From: Neurospora tetrasperma FGSC 2508
Lineage: Eukaryota > Ascomycota > Sordariomycetes > Sordariales > Sordariaceae
Direction: 5' to 3'
DNA: 64,000 nt
Assembly (NCBI RefSeq): GCF_000213175.1
Contig: NW_009799104.1
Coordinates: 2,889,190-2,953,189 of the forward strand
The translations under genes were made by a program, and so were the position numbers. Within the stretch, counting starts at the first letter, position 1. Each line of letters begins with the position of its first letter. This document shows positions 51,734 to 63,592 of this stretch, one piece after another. The notes under the pieces are model-generated. The model saw only the letters and a program-made list of their open reading frames with translations. It was not told the origin of the DNA and did no database searches.

Positions 51734-54700
51734 GATAACGTTTTGGGGGCTGCACAGACGATCGATCGCGGCCGGATTTACCCTAAATGTTGTCCCAGAT
51801 GAAGTCCTATCCCGAGTATTGGACGACGATGAGCTATGGTACCGGTAGGTTGGACAAAGCTACTTTCCTATTCAAAATCTGCTCTGTGATCAGGCCAGGA
51901 GCAGTTGCCGCAGGTGACTGGGGGACTGATGCTGTGGCCAAGTATTTCTGAAGTCGTATGCGGGTAACGCTGCCACCCCCAACCAAGAAGAGGCAGGAGG
52001 AAGATATGGACAAGTCCAAGTGGTTGATACAGCTTACTGAATGGTCAGCCCCACGGGGAGGTGGGTGAGGTAGTGGCGTGCGCCCCCGTGTGGAACCAGA
52101 ACAGAATGGTGTCTTCGAGACTCTGGGGACGAGGAGGCGACAGGGTCCACGGGCAATCGAACGCCCCCGGGATGATTCTGGGAGTTCGGAATCTTTTCAA
52201 GGACGTTAGCGTTCCCCGGATTGAGCCCTGACAGGAGGACCCGCGAGAAACACTGCAGGTGGATGGGCCGGCCTGGATGGATCGAAAGACTGGTTACGTT
52301 TGGGGGTACTTGTCGCTTGTCTCCGAGGGTTGATAAGCAAGAGCGAACCGCAGATAAGGTTGATGCTCGTTGACGGCACAACTGCGGACAGATTATTTGA
52401 GGCTCAGGAGGTTGAATCCCTGCCACAAGTCCCCAGGATAACCGATGGGGTGAAACGCACACCTGGTCGTCGACTGCCTGGCCACTGTCGTCTGTCTGTC
52501 TGTCTGTTTGTTCACCTGCCTTTGCGGCAACACAACAGGGACTCCGTGTGTTTTGCACGGCTGGCAGCAGCAGGAGAATGATGACCGGAGAGGAAGGAGA
52601 AGCAACCTTATCGCTCTCTTGACACCAACTCGTATCTCCTTGCCAGATTGAGTGACCTTACGCGACAACGAAAGGCGGAAGAAACCTGGTGTTGAGGGGA
52701 AAGCCAGAGATAAGGTAGGTAGAGGGTGGTAGCAGGTAGTACGTGAGGTATCTTTCTGTGTATATGATATGATGTGTATGTATTGATGATAAATAGAGCC
52801 CTCCCTGCCACGGAAAGAGGAAGCGTGTAAGCGGTAGCGTATGCGGATAATCTGCCAGGTCGCGCCCCGGATTGGGGAGGTATGAAGCAAGACGTGTAAG
52901 GGCCTAGCCACCGTACTGTGTGTATACGGGTCGCTATTGGGTAGTCTGGCTACCTATGATGGATGCGTATTGGTGAATGGACTTATAATAAATGTCGGCT
53001 GGGAGTTGTTTTAACTCGGACTGTCCTATGTGATGATCGAGACCAGGATAAGATGAGCTAGGCTTATCTGCGTCATTTGCGAGGATGACATGAAAGCACA
53101 GAACCAGGGATTCGGCTCGAGCTTTCGAGGTGTGGGAGTGGTTTGGTTTATCCTTTTTGTTTCTCTGTCTTTGTTCCGTACAACATGGAGATGGTGTTCA
53201 AAAGGGAGTGTGACGATTGAGACAAGAAGTACACCGAGATCATCGATCATCAATACCAGGAGAATTCCGAGCAGGAGATCAACTGCACTCAGGATAGATT
53301 ATAAACTGGCACGCGCCTCCTTGTGAGGAAGAGCAATGCCGTGTCGAGCCCCAAAAAAAATCTGATGCGTGTGGGTGAGAATTTGGGAAACACCAGCTGT
53401 GGCACATTCATCAACCAACTTTGGATACCTTGGCGCTAGATTGGCGAGTGTAAAAGACAGTTCCATGTTGTCCACCGCAACTGGACCCTTGAGGCCGATA
53501 AGGAAATACGTGGTGCAAGGGGCAACAATTGCTTGCCTTTGGGGACGATTGCCCCATGATGTGCCGTTCCCCCTTAACTTTGGAGGTCAGGTCGGGGACT
53601 AGTATGGGGTTATCTCGGAGCGGACAACGATAATGACGGCGACAAAGTGGTGCCCATCTGTCCTGCCTGAGAATAGTGTCGTGCCGTCAGAAGCATGGCG
53701 CGGTTGAGTTGCTGCAGAGACGGCCAGACATATGCGTCGGATATCACATTGTCAGGCCTTATCATCTTTTCCGATTAAAGAACAAAATTCCTAATGGGAA
53801 AAAGACGATAACGCTTCATTGATCGACCTAAAATTCGTGAGTCTGGGGTACCTGCCGAGAGCGGGGTGGACATGGGGGTGGGGCACATGGCAATAACAGT
53901 TGAGTACTTGTAGCTATACCGAAGACTGTTAAGATGGCCGGCAGCAATTGGCCAGGAGGAGAGAGAGCCCGAGGTATCCGGTACTCTTTGTTGGTGTCGC
54001 GTGCGGGCTTGTTGGACCTTGGGCTGCCGGGATCGCAAGCCATGGCACCGGTTGCCGTGGATAAAGCCCCCCGGTCATTACCAAATCAAAAAGGCGCGTT
54101 CCCGGCACCCGAACCTCTTTTGGGAATACATTTAACGTAATGGCCTGACGCGCCGAGACATGGCAGTTGAAGGCTAAGTCTTTCAGATGTCTGTCGGTCT
54201 GTTCCTGCCTGTTGTTTGATCTTGCCGTCTTGATGGTGCGAGGGCATAAGCTCTAGGTACACTACTGCGTAGGATTTGGTGTTTCATCGCCGAGTGTCGG
54301 GTAGGGTCATTTTGGTGATGTTATAAAGGCTTGTGAATGGTTCAACCTGGATGACTTTGCATCGTGTGTCGTTGCCAAGCGATCAGAGCGGAAAGCGCGG
54401 CACCTATCACCGGACAGTGAAAGCGTGCCCAAGCCGGCCAATTCAGAAATGCCGGACTGGCTGTGCGGCCTCGGAACGATCTCCCACAAGAGGCAGCTTG
54501 GCATTGAGTCCACAAGCCGGGAATTTATCGTGGAAGACGGTGAATCTGTTTTATACAGAGCAGGCGATGGAACGTCAATGTCCGATGAAAGGAGGAAAAA
54601 GTCCCATTGCCAGTCAACTCATGACATCAAGCTTCGCCGTGCGCAAGCTGAGGTTCCAATGCTGGCGTCAGGGCGCTCTCACCCGTCGTCTCGACTCACG

Positions 54701-55780
54701 ATGGCGGATAGAGACGACCCCACAGTGGGGTCCAGCTGAAAGTCTGGAGTTCCCCGTCCCCTCGTGTTCCGTTTCAGCTTCGATTCCATGTCAGGGTCAT
54801 GAGCATGTGAGATGTCGTGTGATTGAACTTTCTGGGAAGGGGCAGAGCACGAGACAAGCTGCTGGAGTTGTTTGATGACCGACGGCGCAGAAGTGCAAGT
54901 GTTATTCCAAGCGGTCGGGATTATGGCTGATGACTCGGACCCCCCCACATCTTTGGTGGTGTGGCTTGGTGTGCTTGTGTGCATTGTCAAGAGGTTGAGT
55001 GGCGGTGCAGGCTCTTTCTCGTCTTCTCTGCAGACTGCAAGACAATCGCCAAGCTCGCGTGCCCAGAACCCGGATCGATGACAGAGGCCCCCGAATGGAG
55101 GGTTTTCAGTTGACATATGCCGCTTGCATCGGTGGACGCGGGGGTATCTTCAAGAAGGCGGGGGGACTGGAAAAGGGCGTGACGGTGTGCCCGAAGTGCC
55201 GAGAGCCCTGGGACCGGGTTGGGGTTAATATCATATCGCGAGTATCAACAGCAGCAAGTGATGCAAGTGAGAAAGCCGAGGCTTGTACGGTACCGTTCGT
55301 TGCGGTGTCTTGGAACTCTGGCGGTTCTCTGAAGCCTAGAATAGGCTCGCTAGAGATGATTGTATGATTTGACATGCAAGTTGTCGGAGAGCGTGTCTTG
55401 ATTAGTGGTGATTTGCGGGCAGCTTGCGAAGGAGGTTCGAGTCGAGGGAATAAAAAACTGGCATATGGCGGTTGAGACCAGGTTACACAGGCAGGAAGGC
55501 GATGAAAGAAAACTCTGACGAACAGGCAGGCACTTGCGACGCACAATTACAATACTGTTTTCACTCGGTACTTACGTAGTCGCGACTGCGACTCTTGAGC
55601 CTCAGTCGCCGGTTGGTTGACATTGACCGCTCCTTCCGCCGTTGATGCACACTTGCCAGTTCATGGAAAAAAAGACGACCTGCGTTCACTTCCAGTGCAA
55701 CTGCCCTGAAGTATGAGAGCCTCAACCGTTGGATCTTTCCACCTAATGCAGTGTTGCTAGAAGACGCACCAGTCAGAAGA
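51734..55780. other. Intergenic, no gene recognised
   Basis: 4 kb upstream of the Zn2Cys6 regulator and downstream of the GNAT gene. Frames up to 180 codons exist but have random composition and no homology that I can see. A short TCTG repeat lies at 52491-52508. The first few hundred bases should hold the regulator's promoter. Confidence 0.45.
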
Positions 55781-56700
55781 CTATCGAAAATTGCAAAGGG
55801 CTTCTACTTCTGAAATCCCAATCTTCGTCGCCCCCTTCGGATAGTAAACCATACAAACCTCTCTATATGTCGTCTTCTCTCCCTCAGCTTTGCCCTCGTC
55901 CTCTCCCGAGATCATCCCCAGGGCAGGTATCTCCATCTCAAACCCATCCACAGCCTCAAACCCCAGCCTCTCATACATGGGAGCTGCCTCAATCGTACTC
56001 TCCAAATACACCGGCAGCGGTCCATGTGCATCCAGTGCATCTTCCACCAATTCAAGCAACCGTCTTGTCAGCAGAGATCCGGCTCCACGGCCTTGGTACT
56101 TGGGGTCGATGCATACAAATGTGAGATCTGGCAGGTGGCCAAAAGAAAAGATGAAACGCGTTAGTATTGTAATAGGTAGTATACGACGTCGGTGATGTAT
56201 AAGAGAACATGGATGGGGTAGGTAACAAAGGCAAACTTACGCCAACATCTTTTCTTCATAAACCCACTCTTCTCTTTAGCCTCCGATGCCAACCGCGCGT
56301 ACTCCTCTAGATATTCCCTCCTGCATCCTGCAAGGTATTTGATTTCTCCCTCTTCCAACTTCTTCTTTTTGTCCTCGTCACTCTTCCCCTTCCCTCTGTC
56401 AACATTTGGAGGAGGATACTCCCACCGAATGAACCCGGCAATCTCGTCCTCACCTTCAAGCCTGGCCACCCAGATGCCTTCATCGCGGTGGGCCCATGTT
56501 TGAAGTGGACCAGTCTTTTGCTGAGTGTCTCTGGCAAGAAAGCATTCGAGGGCGTCTTGGCTTTTGCGTGTGGGAAATTGGGCGTGGAGGAGCGGGTTGG
56601 TTTGCATGGCGAGGAGGTGGATTTGGGCTATGCGGGCTGCTTCCAAGGAGGCCGAGGCCTCGGAGGGGTGGGAAATGGTGAATTTGGGTCTGGTGGGCAT
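55781..56700 (-). CDS. GNAT-family N-acetyltransferase (two exons)
   Basis: Exons in transcript order: 56700-56241 and 56127-55781, giving 268 residues. Donor GTAAGT and acceptor GCCAG keep phase, and the junction reads KKRCW|HLTFVCIDP. The start is the ATG at 56700 (MPTRPKF), because upstream sequence in frame looks like leader. Motif A of the GNAT fold, which binds the acetyl-CoA pyrophosphate, is VCIDPKYQGRGAGSLL at about 158-173 (Q/R-x-x-G-x-G/A). Further on, LESTIEAAPMYERLGFEAVDGF is typical motif B. The N-terminal half has the bipartite strand pattern of small-molecule or peptide acetyltransferases found widely in ascomycetes, with a Lys-rich insert at about 112-125. The substrate is unknown. 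Its ATG lies only 139 bp from the stop of the next minus-strand gene, so promoter space is tight. Confidence 0.92.
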
Positions 56701-56839
56701 CGTGATGGTTGTGGTTCTGGTAGAAGAGCTGATGGTGGTTGGTGGGGGGTGGAAAAGACAGGACAAGATAGATCGCTGAACGCAAAGTAAAACAAGATAC
56801 GAGATCATGTGACGCAGTTAGTATCCAAACCTCCATTTA

Positions 56840-58263
56840 TCATAACTGCTCATACTGCTGATACCGCTGCTGCTGCTGCTGCGGTTGGTGTTCTTGACTC
56901 CCTATCCCAGACTCATCACTCCCCGCTCTTGCCTCCCTTTCATCCGCCTCATTTAACAGCCTACACGGCGTCTCTATCCACTCTGACCACTCCGGCCCCA
57001 AGCTCGCCATATACCTCGCCAAGCTATCCAGCAAGAACCTCCCCGAATCGCCCGCTATCCACGCCTTTCGACACAGATGTAGACAAACAAAGTAATACGC
57101 CAGAACCGCCAACACCTCCGGCTTCCCTTCTTCCAACATGCCCATGACCGGCTTCGTCAACATGGTACCCCACGCCAACATCATCTGCACCTGTGTGACC
57201 CGACTCGACATGGCATCGAAGATGAACTGCACACGATGCACCGCCTGTCTCAGCCCATGCAACCTCTCCTTATCATCATCATTTTCTTGGGAAAACCTCG
57301 ACTCCAGCCGACGCAGGATCTCATCGCACTCGGGCCCCGAGCCGCGCGTGTCGTACAGGCGAATGCCCGCCTCGATAATCGGCTTCAGCTCACTCTGCCT
57401 CATCTCGTCCATGTGTCCCTCCAAGACCCCGTAGATACCGCGGTGCAGGTGCAAATAACCCACAAAACGGGTCAGCGTAGCAGGGAACTCGGCGTCTCGA
57501 TAGCTCAAGGTGTCGCAGAGGGCATGGACACCCAAAATGGAAGAAAACAGAAAGAGCGGAACGCGCTTCTCGATGCACGCGTCAAAGTGCGCCATGTCGA
57601 TGCTGTTGAACAAGGTCAGGGCGTGCGTCTGCAGCTGGATGGCGTGGTGGTGGTAAAAGGCCTCGCGGTGCGGGCGCAGGACGGATAGGTGGCGGGCCGA
57701 GAGGGCCAGGATCTGGTACATGAGGTACGGCTCGCTGAAGGCGTGATTCATGGTGAGCGAGCGGGCCGTGTCTCCGAAGGGAGCAAAGGTGAAGAAGACG
57801 TCAGTGGTGAAGTGGTAGAGGAGCTCCATGTGCACCATGTTGACGTTGGGCGATGGCGGTTCCGAGTCTTGGTAGCCCGTGGGGACTGGAAAGGGAGTGA
57901 CGTCCGGCATGGGCATGGTGGATGCGGAACCACCATAGCCACCGGAGAAAGAGGCTACCGAGGCCGAGGCGGACCCGGCGCCGGAGGAGGGTGGGGTTGC
58001 GGCGACCGAAAGGTGATCGGCCGGGGATCGGGACAGTTCATCGCTGCCAGTGTCGGTCCCGGGCAGAATGGGGTAAGAACATTCTCTCTCAACGGTTTGG
58101 CAGTTGATGCATCGCGGTCGTGTTTCGTCGCACTGTCGACGAGTGTTAATTCACTGTGTGACTACCTATTCTTGAGTTTTGTAGGCGGGCTACTCACCTT
58201 GATATGCCGTCTTTTGCACTCGAGACACCCTTTTCGGGACTTCCGATGACTTCTCCGCATCAT
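56840..58263 (-). CDS. Upc2/Ecm22-like Zn2Cys6 transcription factor (two exons)
   Basis: Exons in transcript order: 58263-58198 and 58132-56840, giving 452 residues. The 65-nt intron (GTGAGT, ACAG) falls inside the zinc cluster after C16, in KRRHIK|CDETRPRC. The cluster is C13, C16, C23, C30, C33, C40 (C-x2-C-x6-C-x6-C-x2-C-x6-C), preceded by RRSHRKSRKG. A short Ser/Ala/Gly linker leads to a C-terminal helical domain beginning MELLYHFTTDVFFTF near 125, followed by YLMYQILALSARHLSVLRP. This is the layout of Upc2-type regulators and relatives, which in yeasts sense sterols through the C-terminal domain. Many filamentous paralogues have other roles, so sterol regulation here is only suggested. 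The tail ends in a Gln run. Two adjacent ATGs are possible starts; the first is used. Confidence 0.9.
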
Positions 58264-58840
58264 GGGTTAAAGTGAGGGATGGGTAGTGTAAGTTAGGCTA
58301 CTAAAACGGTAGGCTGCTGGGCGGCAAGGGGCTGCTACGTGTAAGACGCTGTACAGAATATTGCCGAAACATCAAGTTCCCTGTCAGTCTCGACAAGTCA
58401 GATTCGGGTGGCAAACCGAGAATGACATGCACAAAATGATTGAACTTTATCGTTGTCTCAAGTCGGGAGGACTCCAATGCTCCATGTTTGGCATTTATTG
58501 GACGAGTTTCAGAGCGTCTGGGGGACGCGTATTCATGATTACTTTGATTGCGTGTCAACAAAGGGCGCAGCTGTTGGAGCGCCCTGGGTCCGTGAGCAGC
58601 AGCCACACCGTGACTGATTAACTGTAGCGTAGGGTTAATAGCGAAGTGAGCCTCCACCGCTAAGAATCCAAGACAGATCCATTTCTCCGCTAAGCCCTGC
58701 CCACGGTGTCCGGTTTGGTACCGAACCCGAGGTTGACCCGTCCCAAGCCAAAAGCTCAGCCCCGATCTTGACTAAAAATACGACGCCTTCATCTCCCTGT
58801 TTCTATAAATCGTATGAAACATCCACGTGTTCCTGGCGTG
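58264..58840. other. Intergenic between two minus-strand genes
   Basis: It holds the promoter of the Upc2-like gene and the 3' end of the OB-fold-like gene. No further gene or repeat is seen. Confidence 0.5.
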
Positions 58841-60022
58841 CTACTGAGTATCAGGGGGTGGCAGATCCCACGGTCGAGCAGCTGAGGCTAAGGCACCTTT
58901 GTTGTTGTTGCGCTTCCTAAGGCTTCTTCTCCTGGCGGACGCGGGACCGGCGGTGGTGATAGGTCCGGGACCGACGAACCGTAGCACCCAATCCCACACT
59001 GTCCGCGTCTTGTCCAGCTGGAGATGCGTCGTTCTCGCCACGGATAAGTCCGAAGGGGCATAATAACCGCCGACATCTGTTGCATCGAGCCTTGCTCGGA
59101 AAAGCAGGTGGACTTTGGTCAGACCCTTGCGCAAACTGGAGCCGTAGACCTTTTTGTTGAAGACGTTCAAGGCGACGTTTTGAACGAGGACCACATCCCT
59201 ATGCCGCAGTCCTTCAAGCATGCTGCCCTGTACGGTTTCGCAGCCAGGGGGTAGCCAGAAAGTGATGGTGAAGCCAGCTTTGGTCTCGTCACCCACGAGC
59301 ACCTCGACCAGGGAGCGGTCTAAGCCCCAGCGAGTGCTAACCGACCGTGGCGGAGAGATGGAAATGATGCCGACGATCAGATTGCAGGTGATGGTCTGGG
59401 GTTGTGCCTTGACAAGGTAAGCGGCCGATGGGATATCCTTGAGGTCAGTAAGGCGGTCACCGCCACGGAATGTCAAGGGCTCTTTGACGTTCTCATCCCC
59501 ATCCACAGCATGAACTGTGGTCTCCAAGAATGAAGCCGTATCCAGATCCTCCTCACTCATTGCCGACGTAATGGAGTGTTGCGACTCTGCTTCTCTAAGC
59601 AATGTAGCGTCCAGGTACGAGGATCGGACATGTTGATGCAACGTAAGGGAATGCTCGTAGAACTGGGACTCCAAGTCGCCATGGACGACGGACGATTCAT
59701 CAAATGACGACGATATGGACGCGGTAGTGAGAAAGTCATCGGGCTGATCGACTGCTTCCGGACCGTGAGCTGGGTTGAAGCGGAAGCTGGAGTCATATTG
59801 TTGTGTGTAGCCGGTTGGGATACGTTCTCTTACGAGGCTAAGAGATCTCCATGCGGCAGGGGTCGGAGCAGAGGCCGGGATGATGGTCTGCTCTTCCCGT
59901 GGTTGGAGGATGCCCATGAAGCTGGCAATGGGCTCATCGAATTCGACAAGTAGATTCGGGGTGGCCCAGTCAAGCGCCCGGCTGTCTGGAGCTCCAGTGA
60001 ATATCAGCACTTTGGAAGCCAT
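58841..60022 (-). CDS. Orphan protein with a probable OB-fold
   Basis: One uninterrupted frame of 393 residues from the ATG at 60022 (MASKVLIF). The first 190 residues are polar, Ser/Glu-rich and probably disordered. Residues about 205-330 form a compact beta-rich block: ITCNLIVGIISISPPRSV, then LVEVLVGDETKAGFTITFWL, then RDVVLVQNVALNVFNKKVYG and TKVHLLFRARL. This order of strands and the LVEVLVGDET / VxLQNVAL pattern look like an OB-fold as in single-stranded DNA or RNA binding proteins. The tail is basic (RRRSLRKRNNNKG). Role is unknown; DNA repair or telomere-associated single-strand binding would fit the fold but is not shown. It is transcribed divergently from ERG27 across 542 bp. Confidence 0.85.
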   Translation of the reverse strand: MASKVLIFTGAPDSRALDWATPNLLVEFDEPIASFMGILQPREEQTIIPASAPTPAAWRSLSLVRERIPTGYTQQYDSSFRFNPAHGPEAVDQPDDFLTTASISSSFDESSVVHGDLESQFYEHSLTLHQHVRSSYLDATLLREAESQHSITSAMSEEDLDTASFLETTVHAVDGDENVKEPLTFRGGDRLTDLKDIPSAAYLVKAQPQTITCNLIVGIISISPPRSVSTRWGLDRSLVEVLVGDETKAGFTITFWLPPGCETVQGSMLEGLRHRDVVLVQNVALNVFNKKVYGSSLRKGLTKVHLLFRARLDATDVGGYYAPSDLSVARTTHLQLDKTRTVWDWVLRFVGPGPITTAGPASARRRSLRKRNNNKGALASAARPWDLPPPDTQ

Positions 60023-60564
60023 TCATGCTTGTGACAGTTATCATCGAGTTGTCGTAGGTCGTTAGGTTGTAAACGAAGGGGAAGAAGAAAATGCGGGGTC
60101 CCGGCCTGGCCAAGTGGAAGTCCAGTGAAAGTGCTGCCGGCCGGACCCCACCACATACCCGAACGGCACGGACTTCTCCAAGTAACTGCTCCAGGCCCGG
60201 AAGTGGTGCCCCGACTCCGATCTCACGGCTGGCATCTCTCCCACTTCATCATCAAACAATACCTTTTGCCAATCAACACAACTTCTGCAATTGATCCATG
60301 GACTACCTTCGTTGATTTTCCTTTGTGAGACACAGAAACTCACGTGAAATCACGTGTCAGCATGTCGGAAGTCGATGAAACAAACAACCCAATCGGACAG
60401 GGGCCGGAAAGGCTCCACAAAATAATGGCGTCGAACGGGACCCCTTTCAGACCGACGACACGTAGGTACCGTGACAGCAACTCATCTCTCTGTCGCAACT
60501 CTTTTCCTGTGTCCGTCATTGTAGCCAGCAAGTCTGTCAAGCAAATCACAATATCCGACTAAAC
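60023..60564. promoter_or_regulatory. Divergent promoter region between OB-fold-like gene and ERG27
   Basis: 542 bp separate two start codons facing away from each other. It contains a CACGTGA at about 60342-60348 and a partial second copy (CACGTGT) at about 60352-60358, only ten bases apart. I did not find an exact yeast-type sterol element (TCGTATA). No gene lies here. Confidence 0.5.
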
Positions 60565-62065
60565 ATGGCCCCGGCACCATGGGATTCAGTCCCTCCTGAG
60601 GACACCCTCTTTGCGTTGGTAACTGGCGCCAACAGGTAAGTAATCATCATCTGTCTACCTTTCTGTCCATGCTTCATAGAGATGACATGCTAAACAATGC
60701 AATTTCAGTGGAATCGGCTTCGCTATCTGCCAACGCCTGATCGACGAGTATCTCGTGACGCGCTCCCTGTCCTCCCACCTCGTCGTCATCCCCACCACCC
60801 GCAGCGTCAAGAAGTCGCAAGAAACCATTGATGCGCTCCGACAACATGCCCGCGAATTCGCAACCACCTCCGACATCCTCCGCTCCCGTGCCGGTCCCAA
60901 CTACGATCCCCGATCTATTACTAAGCGCATTCACATTCTCAGCGTCCAACTAGACTTGTGCAATCTCGCCGACGTCCACCGCGCCGCCGAACAACTCGTC
61001 AACGGCACCGTGAGCAGCCCCGCCGACGCCAACGATGCCTACTTCACCTCCCTCACCGACGTGAGGATACCCCGTCTCGATGCCGTCATCTTCAACGCCG
61101 GCATGGGCGGCTGGACCGGTCTCGACTGGCCCAAGGTCTTCCACAACATCTTTACCAAGGGTCTCGTCCAAGCCACCACCTGGCCGACCTTCAAGGCCGC
61201 CACGGCCGGACACGTCGTCAACCCCTTGCCCGACACAAAAGACCAGAAGGTTCCCGAAATGGGCCAAGTCTTTTGCGCCAACGTCTTCGGCCACTACCTG
61301 TTGGCACACAAGCTCGTGCCGCTGCTGAGCCGCTCCGAGTCTGACTCTACCATTCCTCCCGGCCGTATCATCTGGGAATCCTCCATCGAGCCCGGGTGGA
61401 ATAACCTCTCGCTCTCCGACTTCCAAGCCATCAAGACCAACGCCGCCTACGAGAGCACCAAGCGGCTGACGGACGTGCTCTCTCTGACCGCCACCTTGCC
61501 CTCCGCCCGCCCGTTTGTCAACTCGTATCTTCAGCCGGCCACCAAGTCAAACGCACCAGCTGCCCCACCCAGAATCTACCTCGTCCACCCGGGCATCGTC
61601 CAAACGACCCTCTTCCCGCTGAACGCCTTCATGTTCTTCTGGTACCGCGTGGTGCTGTACATTGCGCGGTGGCTCGGCTCCCCCTGGCATCCTATAACGG
61701 GCTACAACGGTGCCGTGGCGCCCGTATGGCTTACTTTGCAGGAGCAAGAGGCTTTGGATGCGGTGGACGCTGAGCACGTCAAGTGGGGATCGAGCACAGA
61801 TTTCTGGGGGGAGTGCAGAGTCCTGAAGACGGAGGTGGAAGGGTGGGGGTGGGATGGGACGGTTGGAACGAGGAAGGAGCTAAAGAATGAGAAGGGGGAG
61901 AGGCGCATTGGGAGGAAGATTGTGGGGAGAAAATCCGGGGCGGTAGATCTTACGGAGGAGAAGAAGGTTGAGTTTGAGATGTTGGGGGTGGAGTGTTGGA
62001 AGGAGATGGAGAGGTTGAGAGGGGAGTGGGAGGCGAGGTTGGGCAGGGTTCTCGGGAGGCAGTGA
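60565..62065 (+). CDS. ERG27: 3-keto-steroid reductase, C-4 sterol demethylation complex (two exons)
   Basis: Exons 60565-60635 and 60709-62065 encode 475 residues. Donor GTAAGT and acceptor TTCAG keep phase, and the junction splits the cofactor motif TGAN|SGIG (residues 20-27). This is a short-chain dehydrogenase with the NAG motif in FNAGMGG at 152-158, a catalytic Ser in IIWESSIEP near 248, and YESTK with Y271 and K275. The enzyme reduces 3-keto sterol intermediates with NADPH in the Erg25/Erg26/Erg27 complex of ergosterol synthesis, on the ER. A hydrophobic segment at about 328-349 (FMFFWYRVVLYIARWLG) fits ER membrane association. The distant YxxxK, long middle loop and C-terminal charged extension are usual for filamentous Erg27, the fenhexamid target. 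An Upc2-like regulator lies about 2.3 kb away. Confidence 0.93.
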
Positions 62066-62344
62066 TGCTGACGACTGACGAGTGACGAGATGAAATTGGT
62101 TGGTGAAGAAGTAAACAACGTCCCTGCCTGCCCTGCTATGAGGCGAGCAAAGGAGCGAAATACCTATATACACAAGATAATGATGCTAATACCTCTAGAT
62201 GTACCCAAAACCCGTAACAGGGGGTATAAACGACATTGTGCATCCGCGTACATATAAAACAAGCCATAACACATACACCATCATCCATCATGAATAACAT
62301 AACGCCATTGCAGACCCCGACCCTCAGCAAGGAACAGATAAAAT

Positions 62345-63592
62345 TCACGCCGTCCCCTCCACCGTCCCATCCCCTCTTCCATCATCCGACCCCACCCTCC
62401 TCAAATTAACCTTATCCCGCCGTCCAAACAACCCCAAACAAAGCGGCACCGGAACCGTCACCATAGCCACCACAGCATGAAACACCAACGCCCAATACAT
62501 ATTCCCATCCGGCCTCCCCTCTTTTCCCTTCTCCTCCTTCAACGCCCCCGAAACAATAATGAATACCCCGCCCAATACCTGCCCCCCGCTCCACGCCAAC
62601 GTGCTCGTCACCTCGGGACTAATCGGATGCGTCACCTCCACCAGGAACTCCACCACCACCGGAACCAGACTGAAACTCGCCGCGCCTAGAATGGCCAAAA
62701 TGACATAAGGACCAGCGAGGCCCGCAGAGTCGTGGGTGGACGGCATCCAAAGAAAGACAAGGTAGCAGATCCCAATCAGAGGGACGGCAATACGGATTGT
62801 AGTCAAAAACGCTTTCGTCCTGTCAATGATGGGCGAAGTGATGGCCGACACAAGCAGCCCAACAACGATGAGCACGGCCCCCGCGATGCCGGCTTCTTCG
62901 TCGGTGTAGCCATGGGGTTCCATGATTTGGTTGAGCAGCGAGGAGATGGAATTGAAAGTGCCGACGTAGACAGCAAAGGGGACGAAGAGGAGCCAGAATT
63001 CGGCGTGGCCAAGTAGGATCGCGGCCGAAATGCGGAGAGGTAATTTGGGCGTGGCGGAAGACGGGGCAGCGGGCGTCGGAGGCCGGGAGGGGATGAAGAA
63101 GGCGGGAACGGAGCAGATGGAGGAGATGATGGAGACGTAGAGAACCATTCTTGATATGTCGGATGGCTTGTCGACCCAGAATGGCACAATCAACTGGCCT
63201 AGCGCGGCGCCAAACGGGTTGGCGAGGGAAGTCAAGGCGGTGGCGGCGACGCGGCCGCGGTTGGTGAACCATAGATCCGAGTAGCGGGCGGGAGCGGCTA
63301 GGACAAAGGGTTGGGCGAGCCCGATGAGGATCTGGCCGAACATGACGATGCCGAAGTGGCCACCTGAAGGAGAGGAAGAGTGGGAGCCCCCGTAGCGGAC
63401 CCAGTTGCCGATGAGCAGAAGGGCAGCGGCAGTGGTGATGGATAACTTGGGGCCGAGGTGCAGGACGTAGATGACCAGGGGCGTGATGAAGGCGAAGGCG
63501 AAGAGGAAGGCGGTGCTGAGCCAGTTGATGGTCGTTCCGGTGGTGCGGAAGTAGGCGGCGGCCTGGGAGGCAACGGGCGAGAAGGTGAGCCA
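62345..63592 (-). CDS. FLVCR-type MFS transporter, 5' end not resolved
   Basis: The last coding exon gives 415 residues from [19 protein letters not shown] to the stop at 62345, after a clear acceptor CTCCAG ending at 63593. It contains about eleven hydrophobic segments, in an MFS pattern: [60 protein letters not shown], then after the central loop [40 protein letters not shown] and others. The DLWF...R..ATAL...ANP.GAALGQ signature is characteristic of the FLVCR/DIRC2 branch, whose animal members carry heme, choline or related compounds. The fungal substrate is unknown. The first helix and start codon should lie upstream, between 63593 and the window edge or beyond it. I could not identify that exon with confidence. 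It converges on ERG27 with 279 bp between stops. Confidence 0.85.
   Translation of the reverse strand, partial: WLTFSPVASQAAAYFRTTGTTINWLSTAFLFAFAFITPLVIYVLHLGPKLSITTAAALLLIGNWVRYGGSHSSSPSGGHFGIVMFGQILIGLAQPFVLAAPARYSDLWFTNRGRVAATALTSLANPFGAALGQLIVPFWVDKPSDISRMVLYVSIISSICSVPAFFIPSRPPTPAAPSSATPKLPLRISAAILLGHAEFWLLFVPFAVYVGTFNSISSLLNQIMEPHGYTDEEAGIAGAVLIVVGLLVSAITSPIIDRTKAFLTTIRIAVPLIGICYLVFLWMPSTHDSAGLAGPYVILAILGAASFSLVPVVVEFLVEVTHPISPEVTSTLAWSGGQVLGGVFIIVSGALKEEKGKEGRPDGNMYWALVFHAVVAMVTVPVPLCLGLFGRRDKVNLRRVGSDDGRGDGTVEGTA

Noticed and set aside
52034-52558. 174-codon minus-strand frame
   Set aside because: Includes the TCTG microsatellite, has no conserved pattern and no domain.
57689-58249. 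186-codon plus-strand frame over the Upc2-like gene
   Set aside because: It overlaps the zinc-cluster exon and its intron antisense and has Gly/Arg-rich shadow composition.
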